Shown: piece after piece, positions 1 to 6,969 of the stretch
Layout: each line of letters starts with the position of its first letter
How positions within the stretch are numbered: the first letter of the stretch is position 1
DNA from: G025836975 sp049646585
GTDB taxonomy: Bacteria; Pseudomonadota; Gammaproteobacteria; Burkholderiales; Burkholderiaceae_B
Assembly: GCA_049646585.1 (NCBI GenBank)
Contig: JBARWC010000212.1
Span: 1-34,196 of the forward strand
Direction of reading: 5' to 3'
DNA: 34,196 nucleotides
The notes under the pieces: generated by a model
The model's database searches: none
Told to the model about the DNA's origin: nothing
Seen by the model: the letters and a program-made list of their open reading frames with translations, nothing else
Program-made: the position numbers and the translations under genes

Positions 1-1
1 G

Positions 2-472
2 GGCCTGTTCCCGCATCTGTCCGTGCTGCGCAACTGCATGCTGGCCCCCATGTGCTTGCGCGGCATCTGCAAGCTGGAAGCCGAGGCGCTGGCCTTGAAG
101 CACCTGATCCGGCTGCGCATGGGCGCATACGCCTATAAACACCCAGGCCAATTGTCCGAAGGGCAGCAACGGCGCGCGGCGATCGCGCGGGCGCTGTGCA
201 TGATGCCCAAAATCATGCTGTTCGACGAGCCCGCCACGGCGCTGGGCCCGGAAGCGGCGAAGGACCTGCTGGACGCAATGACGCGGCTGGCCGAAGAGGG
301 CGTGGCCATGCTGTGCGTGACGCGTGAAATAGGCTTCGCCCGCGCCGCGGCGGACCGCATGATCTTCCTGGCCGATGGTAAGATCATCGAGCAGGCATCG
401 TCCAGGCAATTTTTCAGCAATCCACGGCAAGAAAACACCCGCAACTTCCTGGGCCAGATTCCGGCTTCCTGA
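2..472 (+). CDS. ABC transporter ATP-binding protein, amino-acid (HisP/GlnQ) type, 5'-truncated by window edge, altered motifs
   Basis: The open frame runs in from the left edge, so Walker A and the N-terminus are not visible. The visible 156 residues match the second half of polar amino acid ABC ATPases: a signature region reading LSEGQQRRAAIARAL, Walker B IMLFDEP, and the family's usual tail (RQFFSNPRQENTRNFL). Three functional positions differ from the family norm: LSGGQ has become LSEGQ, the D-loop SALD has become TALG, and the switch histidine of VTHE is arginine (VTRE). The Walker B glutamate is kept. The frame is intact and codon use looks normal, so this is not an obvious pseudogene. 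It may be a weakly active or asymmetric-site ATPase; that is inference. No permease or binding protein is visible in the window. Confidence 0.85.
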   Translation, partial: GLFPHLSVLRNCMLAPMCLRGICKLEAEALALKHLIRLRMGAYAYKHPGQLSEGQQRRAAIARALCMMPKIMLFDEPATALGPEAAKDLLDAMTRLAEEGVAMLCVTREIGFARAAADRMIFLADGKIIEQASSRQFFSNPRQENTRNFLGQIPAS

Positions 473-474
473 AT

Positions 475-503
475 CGGCCCCGACCAACGCGGGGCCGTCC
501 TTT
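475..503 (+). terminator. Possible weak terminator after the ABC ATPase gene
   Basis: A 7-bp GC-only inverted repeat (CGGCCCC at 475-481, GGGGCCG at 491-497, 9-nt loop) starts just after the TGA and is followed by a short pyrimidine stretch (TCCTTT). The T-run is poor and the aldolase start codon lies 17 nt downstream, so it may only attenuate. Confidence 0.4.
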
Positions 504-519
504 ACAGGAAGATCGATTC

Positions 520-1284
520 ATGAAGGTTCCCGTCAATCGCTTCAAGCAAGCCATAAGCGCCGGGCAGCAGCAAATTGGGCTGTGGGTGTCGCTGGCCCAC
601 CCCTACAGCGCCGAGGTGGTCGCCGGTTCGGGGTTCGACTGGCTGGTGTTCGACACCGAGCATTCGCCCAACGACGTGCAGACGGTGCTGGGGCAATTGC
701 AGGCCGCCGCGCCTTATCCGGTTTCCTGCATGGTGCGCCCCAGCTGGAACGATCCCGTGCAGCAGAAACGCTATCTGGACATCGGCGTGCAAACCTTGCT
801 GATTCCCTATGTGCAGAACGCCCAGGAGGCGGAGCAGGCGGTGGCCGGCATGCGCTATCCGCTGGGTGGCATGCGCGGCGTGGGCGGCACCATGCGTGCC
901 AGCGGATTCGGGCGTAACAGCAACTACGTTCACGAGTGCCAGGATCAGCTATGCCTGCTGGTTCAGGTCGAAACCCTTGAAGGCCTGAACAATCTGGAAG
1001 CGATTGCTTCGGTCGACGGTGTCGACGGCGTATTCATCGGCCCCGCCGATCTGTCCGCCAGCATGGGTCATCTGGGCAAGTTGACCCACCCCGACGTGGC
1101 TTCGACCATAGAAGACGCCATACGCCGCATCCGCGCCAGCGGCAAGGCGCCCGGCGTGCTGACCTTCGACGAAGCCCTGGCGCGCCGCTATATGGACGCG
1201 GGCTCGCTGTTTACTGCGGTGGGCATGGATCTGGCCATACTCACTCGCGAAGCCGACAAGCTGGCGGCGCGTTTCCGAAGCTGA
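520..1284 (+). CDS. HpcH/HpaI-family class II aldolase
   Basis: A 254-residue protein of the usual family length. It aligns well with E. coli HpaI (4-hydroxy-2-oxoheptanedioate aldolase): the catalytic residues H45, R70, E149 and D175 correspond to H48 (DTEHSPND), R73 (MVRP), E151 (QVET) and D177 (GPADLS). The family cleaves 2-oxo-3-hydroxy acids to pyruvate and an aldehyde with a divalent metal held by the Glu/Asp pair. Close relatives include 2-keto-3-deoxy-L-rhamnonate aldolase and 2-dehydro-3-deoxyglucarate aldolase, so the substrate cannot be named. The ATG has a good ribosome site (AGGAAG) 7 nt upstream. The only visible neighbour on this strand is the truncated ABC ATPase, which suggests a small catabolic operon entering from the left (inference). 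Confidence 0.9.
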   Translation: MKVPVNRFKQAISAGQQQIGLWVSLAHPYSAEVVAGSGFDWLVFDTEHSPNDVQTVLGQLQAAAPYPVSCMVRPSWNDPVQQKRYLDIGVQTLLIPYVQNAQEAEQAVAGMRYPLGGMRGVGGTMRASGFGRNSNYVHECQDQLCLLVQVETLEGLNNLEAIASVDGVDGVFIGPADLSASMGHLGKLTHPDVASTIEDAIRRIRASGKAPGVLTFDEALARRYMDAGSLFTAVGMDLAILTREADKLAARFRS

Positions 1285-1305
1285 GGCCCGCGGCCTGGAA
1301 ATAAA

Positions 1306-1336
1306 AATCCCGTTGTGCGTTACCGCCAACGGGATT
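1306..1336 (-). terminator. Rho-independent terminator of sspAB (may also serve the aldolase gene)
   Basis: A perfect 10-bp stem (AATCCCGTTG at 1306-1315 with CAACGGGATT at 1327-1336) around an 11-nt loop. Read on the - strand it is followed by TTTATTT, a good U-tract for ending sspA-sspB. On the + strand it is followed only by CTTGCTTT, so it may also end the convergent aldolase transcript less efficiently. Confidence 0.8.
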
Positions 1337-1391
1337 CTTGCTTTGGCCGCGACGGCTGGCTTGCCGCCGCCCTTGATCCGCGACGGTCGGC

Positions 1392-1832
1392 CTACTTGAC
1401 GAGGGTCAGCCGTGGTGGCTTGGCGTCGCCGGAGGCGGCGCTGGGCCTGTCCTCTGGGGGGGCGCTGTCGGCTGCCTTGACCGAGGCATCGGATGCCTCG
1501 CCGGCCGGATGAGGTTGCGACTCTGCCACGTCGAACCCCATGCCGGCGCCGGTTTCCCGCGCGTATATGGCCGATACGGCGGCTACGGGTACGTAGATCT
1601 GTTCGGTGACGCCGCCGAAGCGGGTCTGGAACTCGATGTACTCGTTGCCCAGCGTCAGGCGATTGGTGGCCAGGGTGCCGATGTTCAGCGTGATCTGGCC
1701 ATCGTGTATGTGCGCCGGGGGCACGACGGTATTGGCGTCGACCGTTACCACGATGTGAGGGGTGTAGCCGTTATCGGTGCACCACTCGTGCAGCGCGCGT
1801 ATCAGGTACGGTTTGGTTGAGGACTCTTGCAT
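1392..1832 (-). CDS. sspB: Stringent starvation protein B, ClpXP adaptor
   Basis: A 146-residue SspB. It delivers ssrA-tagged peptides from stalled ribosomes to the ClpXP protease in the cytoplasm. The first ~100 residues form the conserved substrate-binding domain (starting with KPYLIRALHEWC and including TPHIVVTVDANT and the EIYVPVAAVSAIYARE-like core strand). A low-complexity Ala/Ser/Pro/Glu linker follows, and the last residues (PPRLTLVK) are the short ClpX-binding tail typical of SspB. It lies 6 nt downstream of sspA in the usual sspA-sspB operon. The start ATG has only a weak ribosome site, inside the end of sspA, so translational coupling is likely (inference). Confidence 0.95.
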   Translation of the reverse strand: MQESSTKPYLIRALHEWCTDNGYTPHIVVTVDANTVVPPAHIHDGQITLNIGTLATNRLTLGNEYIEFQTRFGGVTEQIYVPVAAVSAIYARETGAGMGFDVAESQPHPAGEASDASVKAADSAPPEDRPSAASGDAKPPRLTLVK

Positions 1833-1838
1833 GGCTGC

Positions 1839-2447
1839 TTAGCGACGCATTACCTTTTCGGACGGGGTTAGCGCTTCGATGTAGGCCGGGCGCGAGAAGA
1901 TGCGTTCGGCATATTTCTGGATGGGGGCCGCGTTCTTGGGCAGTTCGATGCCGTAGTGGTCCAGGCGCCACAACAGGGGCGCGACGGCCACGTCCAACAT
2001 GGAGAACTCTTCGCCCAGCATGTACTTGTTTTTTAACAGCAGCGGGGCCAGTTGCGCAAGACGGTCGCGGATGTTCTGGCGGGCGACGTCCTGGGCGCGG
2101 GTGTCGGTGGAGCTGCGATCCTCGAGCACCGAAACGTGTACGAACAGCTCTTTCTCGAAGTTGTACAGGAACAGGCGGGTGCGGGCGCGCATGACCGGGT
2201 CGGCCGGCATGAGCTGCGGGTGCGGGAAGCGCTCGTCGATATACTCGTTGATGATGTTGGACTCGTACAGCACCAGGTCGCGCTCGACCAGGATGGGCAC
2301 CTGGCCGTAGGGATTCATGACCGCGATGTCTTCGGGCTTGTTGTACAGGTCGATGTCGCGGATTTCAAAATCCATGCCTTTTTCAAACAGCACAAAGCGG
2401 CAGCGTTGGGAGAACGGGCAAGTCGTTCCGGAATAGAGCACCATCAT
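1839..2447 (-). CDS. sspA: Stringent starvation protein A, GST-fold RNA polymerase-associated regulator
   Basis: A 202-residue SspA with the thioredoxin/GST N-domain (MMVLYSGTTCPFSQRCRFVL, then NPYGQVPILVERDLVLYESNIINEY) and an all-helical C-domain. In E. coli the protein binds RNA polymerase and affects stationary-phase and stress transcription; it lacks GST activity. I chose the first ATG of the ATGATG at 2447 because family members begin MMVLYSG and GGAA lies ~8 nt upstream. An in-frame start at 2489 would add 14 non-conserved residues. It heads the sspA-sspB operon and sits directly downstream of petABC, an order common in betaproteobacteria. Confidence 0.95.
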   Translation of the reverse strand: MMVLYSGTTCPFSQRCRFVLFEKGMDFEIRDIDLYNKPEDIAVMNPYGQVPILVERDLVLYESNIINEYIDERFPHPQLMPADPVMRARTRLFLYNFEKELFVHVSVLEDRSSTDTRAQDVARQNIRDRLAQLAPLLLKNKYMLGEEFSMLDVAVAPLLWRLDHYGIELPKNAAPIQKYAERIFSRPAYIEALTPSEKVMRR

Positions 2448-2510
2448 GTCGCGGGTTCCAATCGTAGAAATAAGAACAAGAGCACGCACCGAAATGCGGC
2501 TCCGAAAAGG

Positions 2511-2540
2511 GAAATAGGCGTATCAAACTACGCCTATTTC
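2511..2540 (-). terminator. Terminator hairpin between petC and sspA
   Basis: A perfect 12-bp inverted repeat (GAAATAGGCGTA at 2511-2522, TACGCCTATTTC at 2529-2540) with a 6-nt loop. On the - strand it is followed by CCTTTTC. It lies downstream of petC and upstream of sspA, so it most likely ends the petABC transcript. The U-tract is interrupted, so some read-through into sspA is possible. Confidence 0.65.
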
Positions 2541-2543
2541 TTG

Positions 2544-2582
2544 ACCGGTAGCTGACATGCCGCGCCAACCGGCGCTACCGGT
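2544..2582 (-). other. Long hairpin immediately after petC
   Basis: The 9-bp arms ACCGGTAGC (2544-2552) and GCTACCGGT (2574-2582) enclose 21 nt that can itself pair (GCCG with CGGC). The hairpin starts 8 nt beyond the petC stop codon, ahead of the 2511-2540 terminator. There is no T-run, so it is more likely a 3'-end stabiliser than a terminator (inference). Confidence 0.5.
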
Positions 2583-2590
2583 AGTCTGCT

Positions 2591-3439
2591 TTACTTGACG
2601 TCTTTCCAGTAGGCGGCGTTCAGGCGCCATGCCACCAGCAAGAAGAAAGCCAGGAACAACAGGATCCAGACACCCATTTGCTTGCGCTGCAGCTGCATGG
2701 GCTCGGCCATCCAGCCCAGGAAGTTGCTGAGGTCGGCAACGTCGCTCTCGAAAGCGGCGGTTTGCCTGGGATCGGGCGAGGACAACACCGCCTTGTCGAC
2801 GGTGGAGCCGCTATAGTCCTTCAGGACTTCCGATTTGATTTCAGAGAAACCCTGGGCGTCGTACTTGGCGGTGGTGCGTTCCCATTTCAGGCTGCCGTCG
2901 GCCTGGGCCGCGTCATGGATGGTGACGTGTTCCAGCGAGCGGGGGCCTTGCAGCTGCCACAGCACGTTGGGCATGCCCACGCTGGGGAAGACCAGGTTGT
3001 TCCAGCCGGTGGCCTTGGAGCTGTCGCGGTAGAAGGTGCGCAGGAAGGTGTAGACGTAGTCCACGCCCGAGGGACCCATGGTGGCGGATTTGGCGCGCGC
3101 AATGACCGACAGGTCGGGAGGCGCGGCGCCGAACCACTTCTTGGCGTCCTGGGGCGTCATGGCGATTTTCATCAGGTCGCCGACTTTATCTCCGGTGAAC
3201 AGCAGGTTCTTCTTGATCTGTTCGTCGGTCAGGCCGATGTCGGCCAGCTTGTTGTAACGCATGGACGAGGCGCTATGGCAGCCCATGCAATAGTTGACGA
3301 ACAGCTTGGCGCCGTTCTGCAATGCGGCCATGTCGTTGATGCGATCAGGCGCGCGATCAAGCTTGTAACCACCACCCGCGGCGACCGAAACCCCGCAGAC
3401 CAGTGATAAAGCGATAGTACCCAGCAGCTTTTTAATCAT
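2591..3439 (-). CDS. petC: Cytochrome c1 subunit of ubiquinol-cytochrome c reductase
   Basis: A 282-residue cytochrome c1, the membrane-anchored haem c subunit of the bc1 complex that passes electrons from the Rieske protein to soluble cytochrome c. Visible features are a Sec signal peptide (MIKKLLGTIALSLVCGVSVAA, cleavage near residue 20), the covalent haem site CMGCH at 51-55, the conserved FYRDSSKATGWNNLVFPSVGMP segment, and a C-terminal membrane anchor at about 254-272 followed by a positively charged end. It is the last gene of petA-petB-petC, 26 nt downstream of petB. The start is supported by the signal peptide. The petC name follows the bacterial petABC convention; in some genera b and c1 are fused as fbcH, which is not the case here. 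Confidence 0.95.
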   Translation of the reverse strand: MIKKLLGTIALSLVCGVSVAAGGGYKLDRAPDRINDMAALQNGAKLFVNYCMGCHSASSMRYNKLADIGLTDEQIKKNLLFTGDKVGDLMKIAMTPQDAKKWFGAAPPDLSVIARAKSATMGPSGVDYVYTFLRTFYRDSSKATGWNNLVFPSVGMPNVLWQLQGPRSLEHVTIHDAAQADGSLKWERTTAKYDAQGFSEIKSEVLKDYSGSTVDKAVLSSPDPRQTAAFESDVADLSNFLGWMAEPMQLQRKQMGVWILLFLAFFLLVAWRLNAAYWKDVK

Positions 3440-3465
3440 GATTGTTCCGTAACGTATTGGTGGCC

Positions 3466-4854
3466 TTAGTGAGCTTGAAACGTGACGCGGTCGGGTACCT
3501 GCTTGAAGGTGCCCACGCGGCTCCAGACGGGCATCAGGAAGAAGAAGCCCAGGTAGATCACGGTTCCGATCTGGCTCATGAGGTTGAAGGTTGGATTAGG
3601 CGCTTGCGTGCCCAAATAACCCAACACCAGGAAGTTGACGATGAAAATCGCATACAGGTACTTGTGCCAGGTGGGACGATAGCGGATCGATTTGACCGGC
3701 GAATGGTCCAGCCACGGCAGGAAGAACAGGATGACTACGGCGCCGCCCATGGCGACCACGCCCCAGAACTTGGCGTCGATGGCGCGCAGCAGAACGGCAA
3801 CCACTAGCAGGATGACGGGTACGGCGAGGCGCCAGATGCCCTTCAGGTTGCCCTTCAGGAACAGGGCGACGGCGGCGATGACGGCGCCGGCGACCAGCAC
3901 CCATGTGAAGTCGGCCGTGGTGGCGCGCAGCATGGAGTAGAAGGGCGTGAAGTACCAGACCGGAGCGATGTGCGGAGGCGTCTTCAGCGGATCGGCGGGG
4001 ATGAAGTTGTTGTACTCAAGGAAGTACCCGCCCATTTCGGGGCCGAAGAAGATGATGGCGGCAAAGACGATGAGGAAGCCGGCCACGCCCATGATGTCGT
4101 GCACCGAGTAGTAGGGGTGGAAGGGAATGCCGTCCACCGGATGGCCGTTGCGGTCTTTGGGGCCTTGCTTGATTTCGACGCCATCGGGGTTGTTGGAGCC
4201 CACTTCGTGCAGAGCGATGATGTGAGCGACCACCAGGCCGATAAGGACCAGCGGGATGGCAATGACGTGGAAGGCGAAGAAGCGGTTCAGCGTGGCATCG
4301 GACACGACGTAGTCGCCGCGGATCCAGATGGCCAGTTCAGGGCCGATGAAGGGGATGGCCGAGAACAGGTTCACGATGACCTGGGCGCCCCAGTAGGACA
4401 TTTGACCCCAGGGGAGCAGGTAGCCGAAGAAGGCTTCGCCCATCAGACAGAGGAAGATGGCGACGCCGAAGATCCAGACCAGCTCGCGCGGCTTGCGGTA
4501 GGAACCGTAGAACAGGCCGCGCAGCATGTGCAGATAGACGACCACGAAGAACATGGAGGCGCCGGTGGAGTGCATGTAGCGGATCAACCAGCCCCATGGC
4601 ACTTCGCGCATGATGTATTCGACCGATTCGAACGCCAGCTTGGCATCGGGCTTGTAGTTCATGACCAGGAAAATGCCGGTCACGATCTGGATGACCAGCA
4701 CCAGCATTGCCAGCGACCCAAAGAAATACCAAAAATTGAAATTCTTGGGTGCGTAGTATTCCGACATGTGGTCTTTGAACAGACTGGTTAGCGGAAAACG
4801 CCTATCTATCCAGCCTAAAAGTCCTGTCGTCTCGACGGTTTTTTCGCCAGCCAT
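3466..4854 (-). CDS. petB: Cytochrome b subunit of ubiquinol-cytochrome c reductase
   Basis: A 462-residue full-length cytochrome b that binds both b haems and forms the Qo and Qi quinone sites. The four axial histidines are visible as H95/H109 and H196/H211 in two transmembrane helices. The Qo-site motif reads PVWY at 298-301 rather than PEWY; PVWY is, as I recall, the form found in beta- and gammaproteobacteria. Multiple hydrophobic helices run across the protein, and the C-terminal third (MPVWSRVGTFKQVP) is typical of proteobacterial full-length forms. AAGGAG sits about 8 nt before the ATG. It lies between petA (78-nt gap) and petC (26-nt gap). Confidence 0.96.
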   Translation of the reverse strand: MAGEKTVETTGLLGWIDRRFPLTSLFKDHMSEYYAPKNFNFWYFFGSLAMLVLVIQIVTGIFLVMNYKPDAKLAFESVEYIMREVPWGWLIRYMHSTGASMFFVVVYLHMLRGLFYGSYRKPRELVWIFGVAIFLCLMGEAFFGYLLPWGQMSYWGAQVIVNLFSAIPFIGPELAIWIRGDYVVSDATLNRFFAFHVIAIPLVLIGLVVAHIIALHEVGSNNPDGVEIKQGPKDRNGHPVDGIPFHPYYSVHDIMGVAGFLIVFAAIIFFGPEMGGYFLEYNNFIPADPLKTPPHIAPVWYFTPFYSMLRATTADFTWVLVAGAVIAAVALFLKGNLKGIWRLAVPVILLVVAVLLRAIDAKFWGVVAMGGAVVILFFLPWLDHSPVKSIRYRPTWHKYLYAIFIVNFLVLGYLGTQAPNPTFNLMSQIGTVIYLGFFFLMPVWSRVGTFKQVPDRVTFQAH

Positions 4855-4904
4855 GAAACGGCTCCTTATCTTATCTTACGGCGTATAACGGGTTTCGGTT
4901 CGCA

Positions 4905-4921
4905 GGGCGCTGGTGGCGCCC
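4905..4921 (-). other. GC-rich hairpin between petA and petB
   Basis: A 6-bp stem GGGCGC/GCGCCC with a 5-nt loop lies in the 78-nt petA-petB gap, 11 nt after the petA stop. It has no T-run, so it is unlikely to terminate. It could set differential mRNA stability between the Rieske and cytochrome b parts of the message (inference). Confidence 0.35.
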
Positions 4922-4932
4922 GGTTCGGTGCA

Positions 4933-5577
4933 TCAGGCCTTGTTGTTCTCGTCGACACCGATGGTGATGTGGGTGCCGTCGGCCGAGTACGTATAGGGCG
5001 GCACTTCAAGGTTGTCGGGTGCGGGCTTGTTGCTGAACACGCGGCCGGCCAGGTCGAAGGTGGAGCCGTGGCAGGGGCAGTTGAAGCCGCCTTCCCAGTT
5101 GGCCGGCAGGCCGGGCTGGGGACCGGGGGTGAAGGCCGGCGAGGGCGAGCAGCCCAGGTGCGTGCAGATGCCCACGCAGACGAAGAGTTCGGGCTTGCGC
5201 GAACGGTACTCGTTCTTGGCGTATTCGGGGGTGAAGCCGGGGCGATTGGAATTGGGGTCGGCCAGTTCCGCGTCGTTGTCTTTCAGGTGCTCGAGCTGGC
5301 TGGGGGTGCGGTGCATGATCCAGACCGGCTTGCCGCGCCATTCGACGGTGATCATCTGGCCGGGGGCAATATTGGACACATCGACTTCGACCGGAGCGCC
5401 GGCGGCGCGCGCCTTTTCGGACGGCGCAAAAGAACCCACGAAGGGGACGGCGGTGGCGACACCCGCCACACCGCCCACCGCACAGGCCGACGCCACCCAG
5501 AATCGACGCGAGGGATCGGGTGGAAGGTTGGGATCTACCGCAGCGGAGTCGTCGAGCTGTGTCGTAGTCTGGCTCAT
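4933..5577 (-). CDS. petA: Rieske iron-sulfur subunit of ubiquinol-cytochrome c reductase
   Basis: A 214-residue Rieske protein carrying the [2Fe-2S] centre that takes the first electron from ubiquinol. A twin-arginine motif (SRRFWV, 23-28) precedes a hydrophobic segment (29-50), which is normally kept as a membrane anchor after export of the folded domain by Tat; tatABC is in this same window. Cluster motifs are CTHLGC (138-143) and CPCHGS (167-172), giving the two Cys and two His ligands plus the disulfide pair. It is the first gene of petABC, with a sigma70-like promoter upstream in the gap shared with mscL. Confidence 0.96.
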   Translation of the reverse strand: MSQTTTQLDDSAAVDPNLPPDPSRRFWVASACAVGGVAGVATAVPFVGSFAPSEKARAAGAPVEVDVSNIAPGQMITVEWRGKPVWIMHRTPSQLEHLKDNDAELADPNSNRPGFTPEYAKNEYRSRKPELFVCVGICTHLGCSPSPAFTPGPQPGLPANWEGGFNCPCHGSTFDLAGRVFSNKPAPDNLEVPPYTYSADGTHITIGVDENNKA

Positions 5578-5655
5578 TCTAGTATCCTTAATTCATGCCC
5601 GAGCGGGGCATACCAATTCACAGTTTTTGGCTATGTACTATCTTATCAACCGCGT

Positions 5656-5685
5656 ATTATAGCGTTAGCCCGCATCCGGGTGTAA
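5656..5685 (-). promoter_or_regulatory. Candidate sigma70 promoter of petABC
   Basis: Reading the - strand, a perfect TATAAT (5656-5661) is preceded 18 nt upstream by TTACAC (5680-5685). A start of transcription near 5649 would leave a ~70-nt leader, which contains a small ATGCCC/GGGCAT hairpin (5595-5611). The element lies in the divergent gap between petA and mscL. Confidence 0.6.
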
Positions 5686-5702
5686 CGGGAAAGGAAGAAT
5701 AC

Positions 5703-6158
5703 ATGAGCAAAGCACGGGGTTTCCTGCAAGAATTCCAAGAGTTCGCGGTCAAGGGCAACATGATAGATCTGGCCGTCGGCGTCATAATCGGCGCGGCATT
5801 CGGCAAGATCATCGATTCGCTGGTCAAAGACATCATCATGCCTTTGATCTCCTTCATCATCGGCGGCGAGGTCGATTTCACCAACCAGTTCTGGGTGCTG
5901 CGCGCGCCGGAGAACTTTTCCGGCCCCGAAACCTACGACGCCCTGACCAAGGCCGGCGCCGTGGTGCTGTCCTGGGGCAACTTCCTGACCATACTCATTA
6001 ACTTCATTTTGCTGGCCTTCGTGGTGTTTTGCCTGGTCAAGGCCGTGAATGCGGCCCGCAATCGGGTCGTGCGCCAGGAAGAGGCCGTGGCCGCCGCCGC
6101 GCCCACGCCCGAAGACGTCGCTTTGCTGCGCGAAATCCGCGACCTGCTCAAGAAATAG
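5703..6158 (+). CDS. mscL: Large-conductance mechanosensitive channel
   Basis: A 151-residue MscL, an inner-membrane homopentameric channel that opens under membrane tension to release solutes on hypo-osmotic shock. Visible are the amphipathic N-terminus (KGFL-like ARGFLQEFQEFAVKGN), TM1 with the gate-lining glycine-rich DLAVGVIIGAAFGKI, a periplasmic loop, TM2 (LTILINFILLAFVVFCLVKA) and the cytoplasmic helix ending in EDVALLREIRDLL. I chose the ATG at 5703, preceded by AAGGAAG. The open frame reaches further upstream, but that part covers the petA promoter and is not conserved. It is divergent from petA and appears monocistronic. Confidence 0.96.
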   Translation: MSKARGFLQEFQEFAVKGNMIDLAVGVIIGAAFGKIIDSLVKDIIMPLISFIIGGEVDFTNQFWVLRAPENFSGPETYDALTKAGAVVLSWGNFLTILINFILLAFVVFCLVKAVNAARNRVVRQEEAVAAAAPTPEDVALLREIRDLLKK

Positions 6159-6168
6159 CCCGACCGGC

Positions 6169-6945
6169 TCAGATGGGGTTGTCGATATCGATGAACTCCA
6201 CCTTGATGCCGAATTCGTCCGCTACGGCCTGGCCCAGGGCCTGTACGCCGTAGCGCTCGGTTGCATGGTGGCCGGCGCCGATGAAGGCGGTGCCGGTTTC
6301 CTGCGCAAGATGAAAGGTGGGTTCGGACGCCTCGCCGGTCAGGTAGGCGTCGGCGCCCGCCGCCACGGCCGCTTCCATCATGCCTTGGGCTCCGCCGGTG
6401 CACCAGGCGATGCGCCGTATCGCTTGTTGTGAATTGCCCACAAGCAAGGGACGACGTTGTAAGGTATTGCAAATGCTTTGCCCAAGCTCGTCCAGGGTTT
6501 TCGCCGGCTCGCAGCGGCCCAGCCAGACCAGGCCGTCGGGCCCGCAGACGACGGGATCGCCATTGGCGTCCCGCTCGGGCTCCAGGCCCAGAACCCGCGC
6601 CAATTGGGCGTTGTTCCCTAGTACGGGGTGGGCGTCCAGGGGCAGGTGATAGGCGAAAACGTTCAGGTCGTGGCGCAAGGCAAGCGACAGGCGCTTGCGT
6701 TTCGGGCCGCGCACGCAGGGGTTCTCGTTCTTCCAGAACCAGCCGTGGTGCACCAGCACGGCGTCGGCTTCGCGCTCGATGGCGGCTTCCAATAGCGCCT
6801 GCGTAGCCGTAACTCCGGTGATAATGTGGCGGATGGCGCTTTTGCCTTCCACTTGCAGTCCATTGGGGCAATAGTCCCTGAAGCGTTGGGCTTGCAGGGT
6901 CGCATCGAGCCAGCCGGCCAGTTGTTGCGTGGATACCTGATTCAT
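6169..6945 (-). CDS. NIF3/YbgI-family dinuclear metal-binding protein
   Basis: A 258-residue NIF3-family protein (called YbgI or DUF34). It shows the conserved metal-binding signatures: an N-terminal CPNGLQVEG stretch, the VHHGWFW motif with its histidine pair, and a C-terminal GAGHHATERYGV block that supplies further ligands. Members form hexameric toroids with two metals per subunit. The biochemical role is unsettled; roles in metal homeostasis and as a GTP cyclohydrolase I type hydrolase have been proposed for relatives. The gene ends 10 nt from mscL (convergent), and its start is only 24 nt from that of the divergent protease gene. Confidence 0.9.
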   Translation of the reverse strand: MNQVSTQQLAGWLDATLQAQRFRDYCPNGLQVEGKSAIRHIITGVTATQALLEAAIEREADAVLVHHGWFWKNENPCVRGPKRKRLSLALRHDLNVFAYHLPLDAHPVLGNNAQLARVLGLEPERDANGDPVVCGPDGLVWLGRCEPAKTLDELGQSICNTLQRRPLLVGNSQQAIRRIAWCTGGAQGMMEAAVAAGADAYLTGEASEPTFHLAQETGTAFIGAGHHATERYGVQALGQAVADEFGIKVEFIDIDNPI

Positions 6946-6969
6946 CGCTGTCTTTTCCCTTATTGCCTT

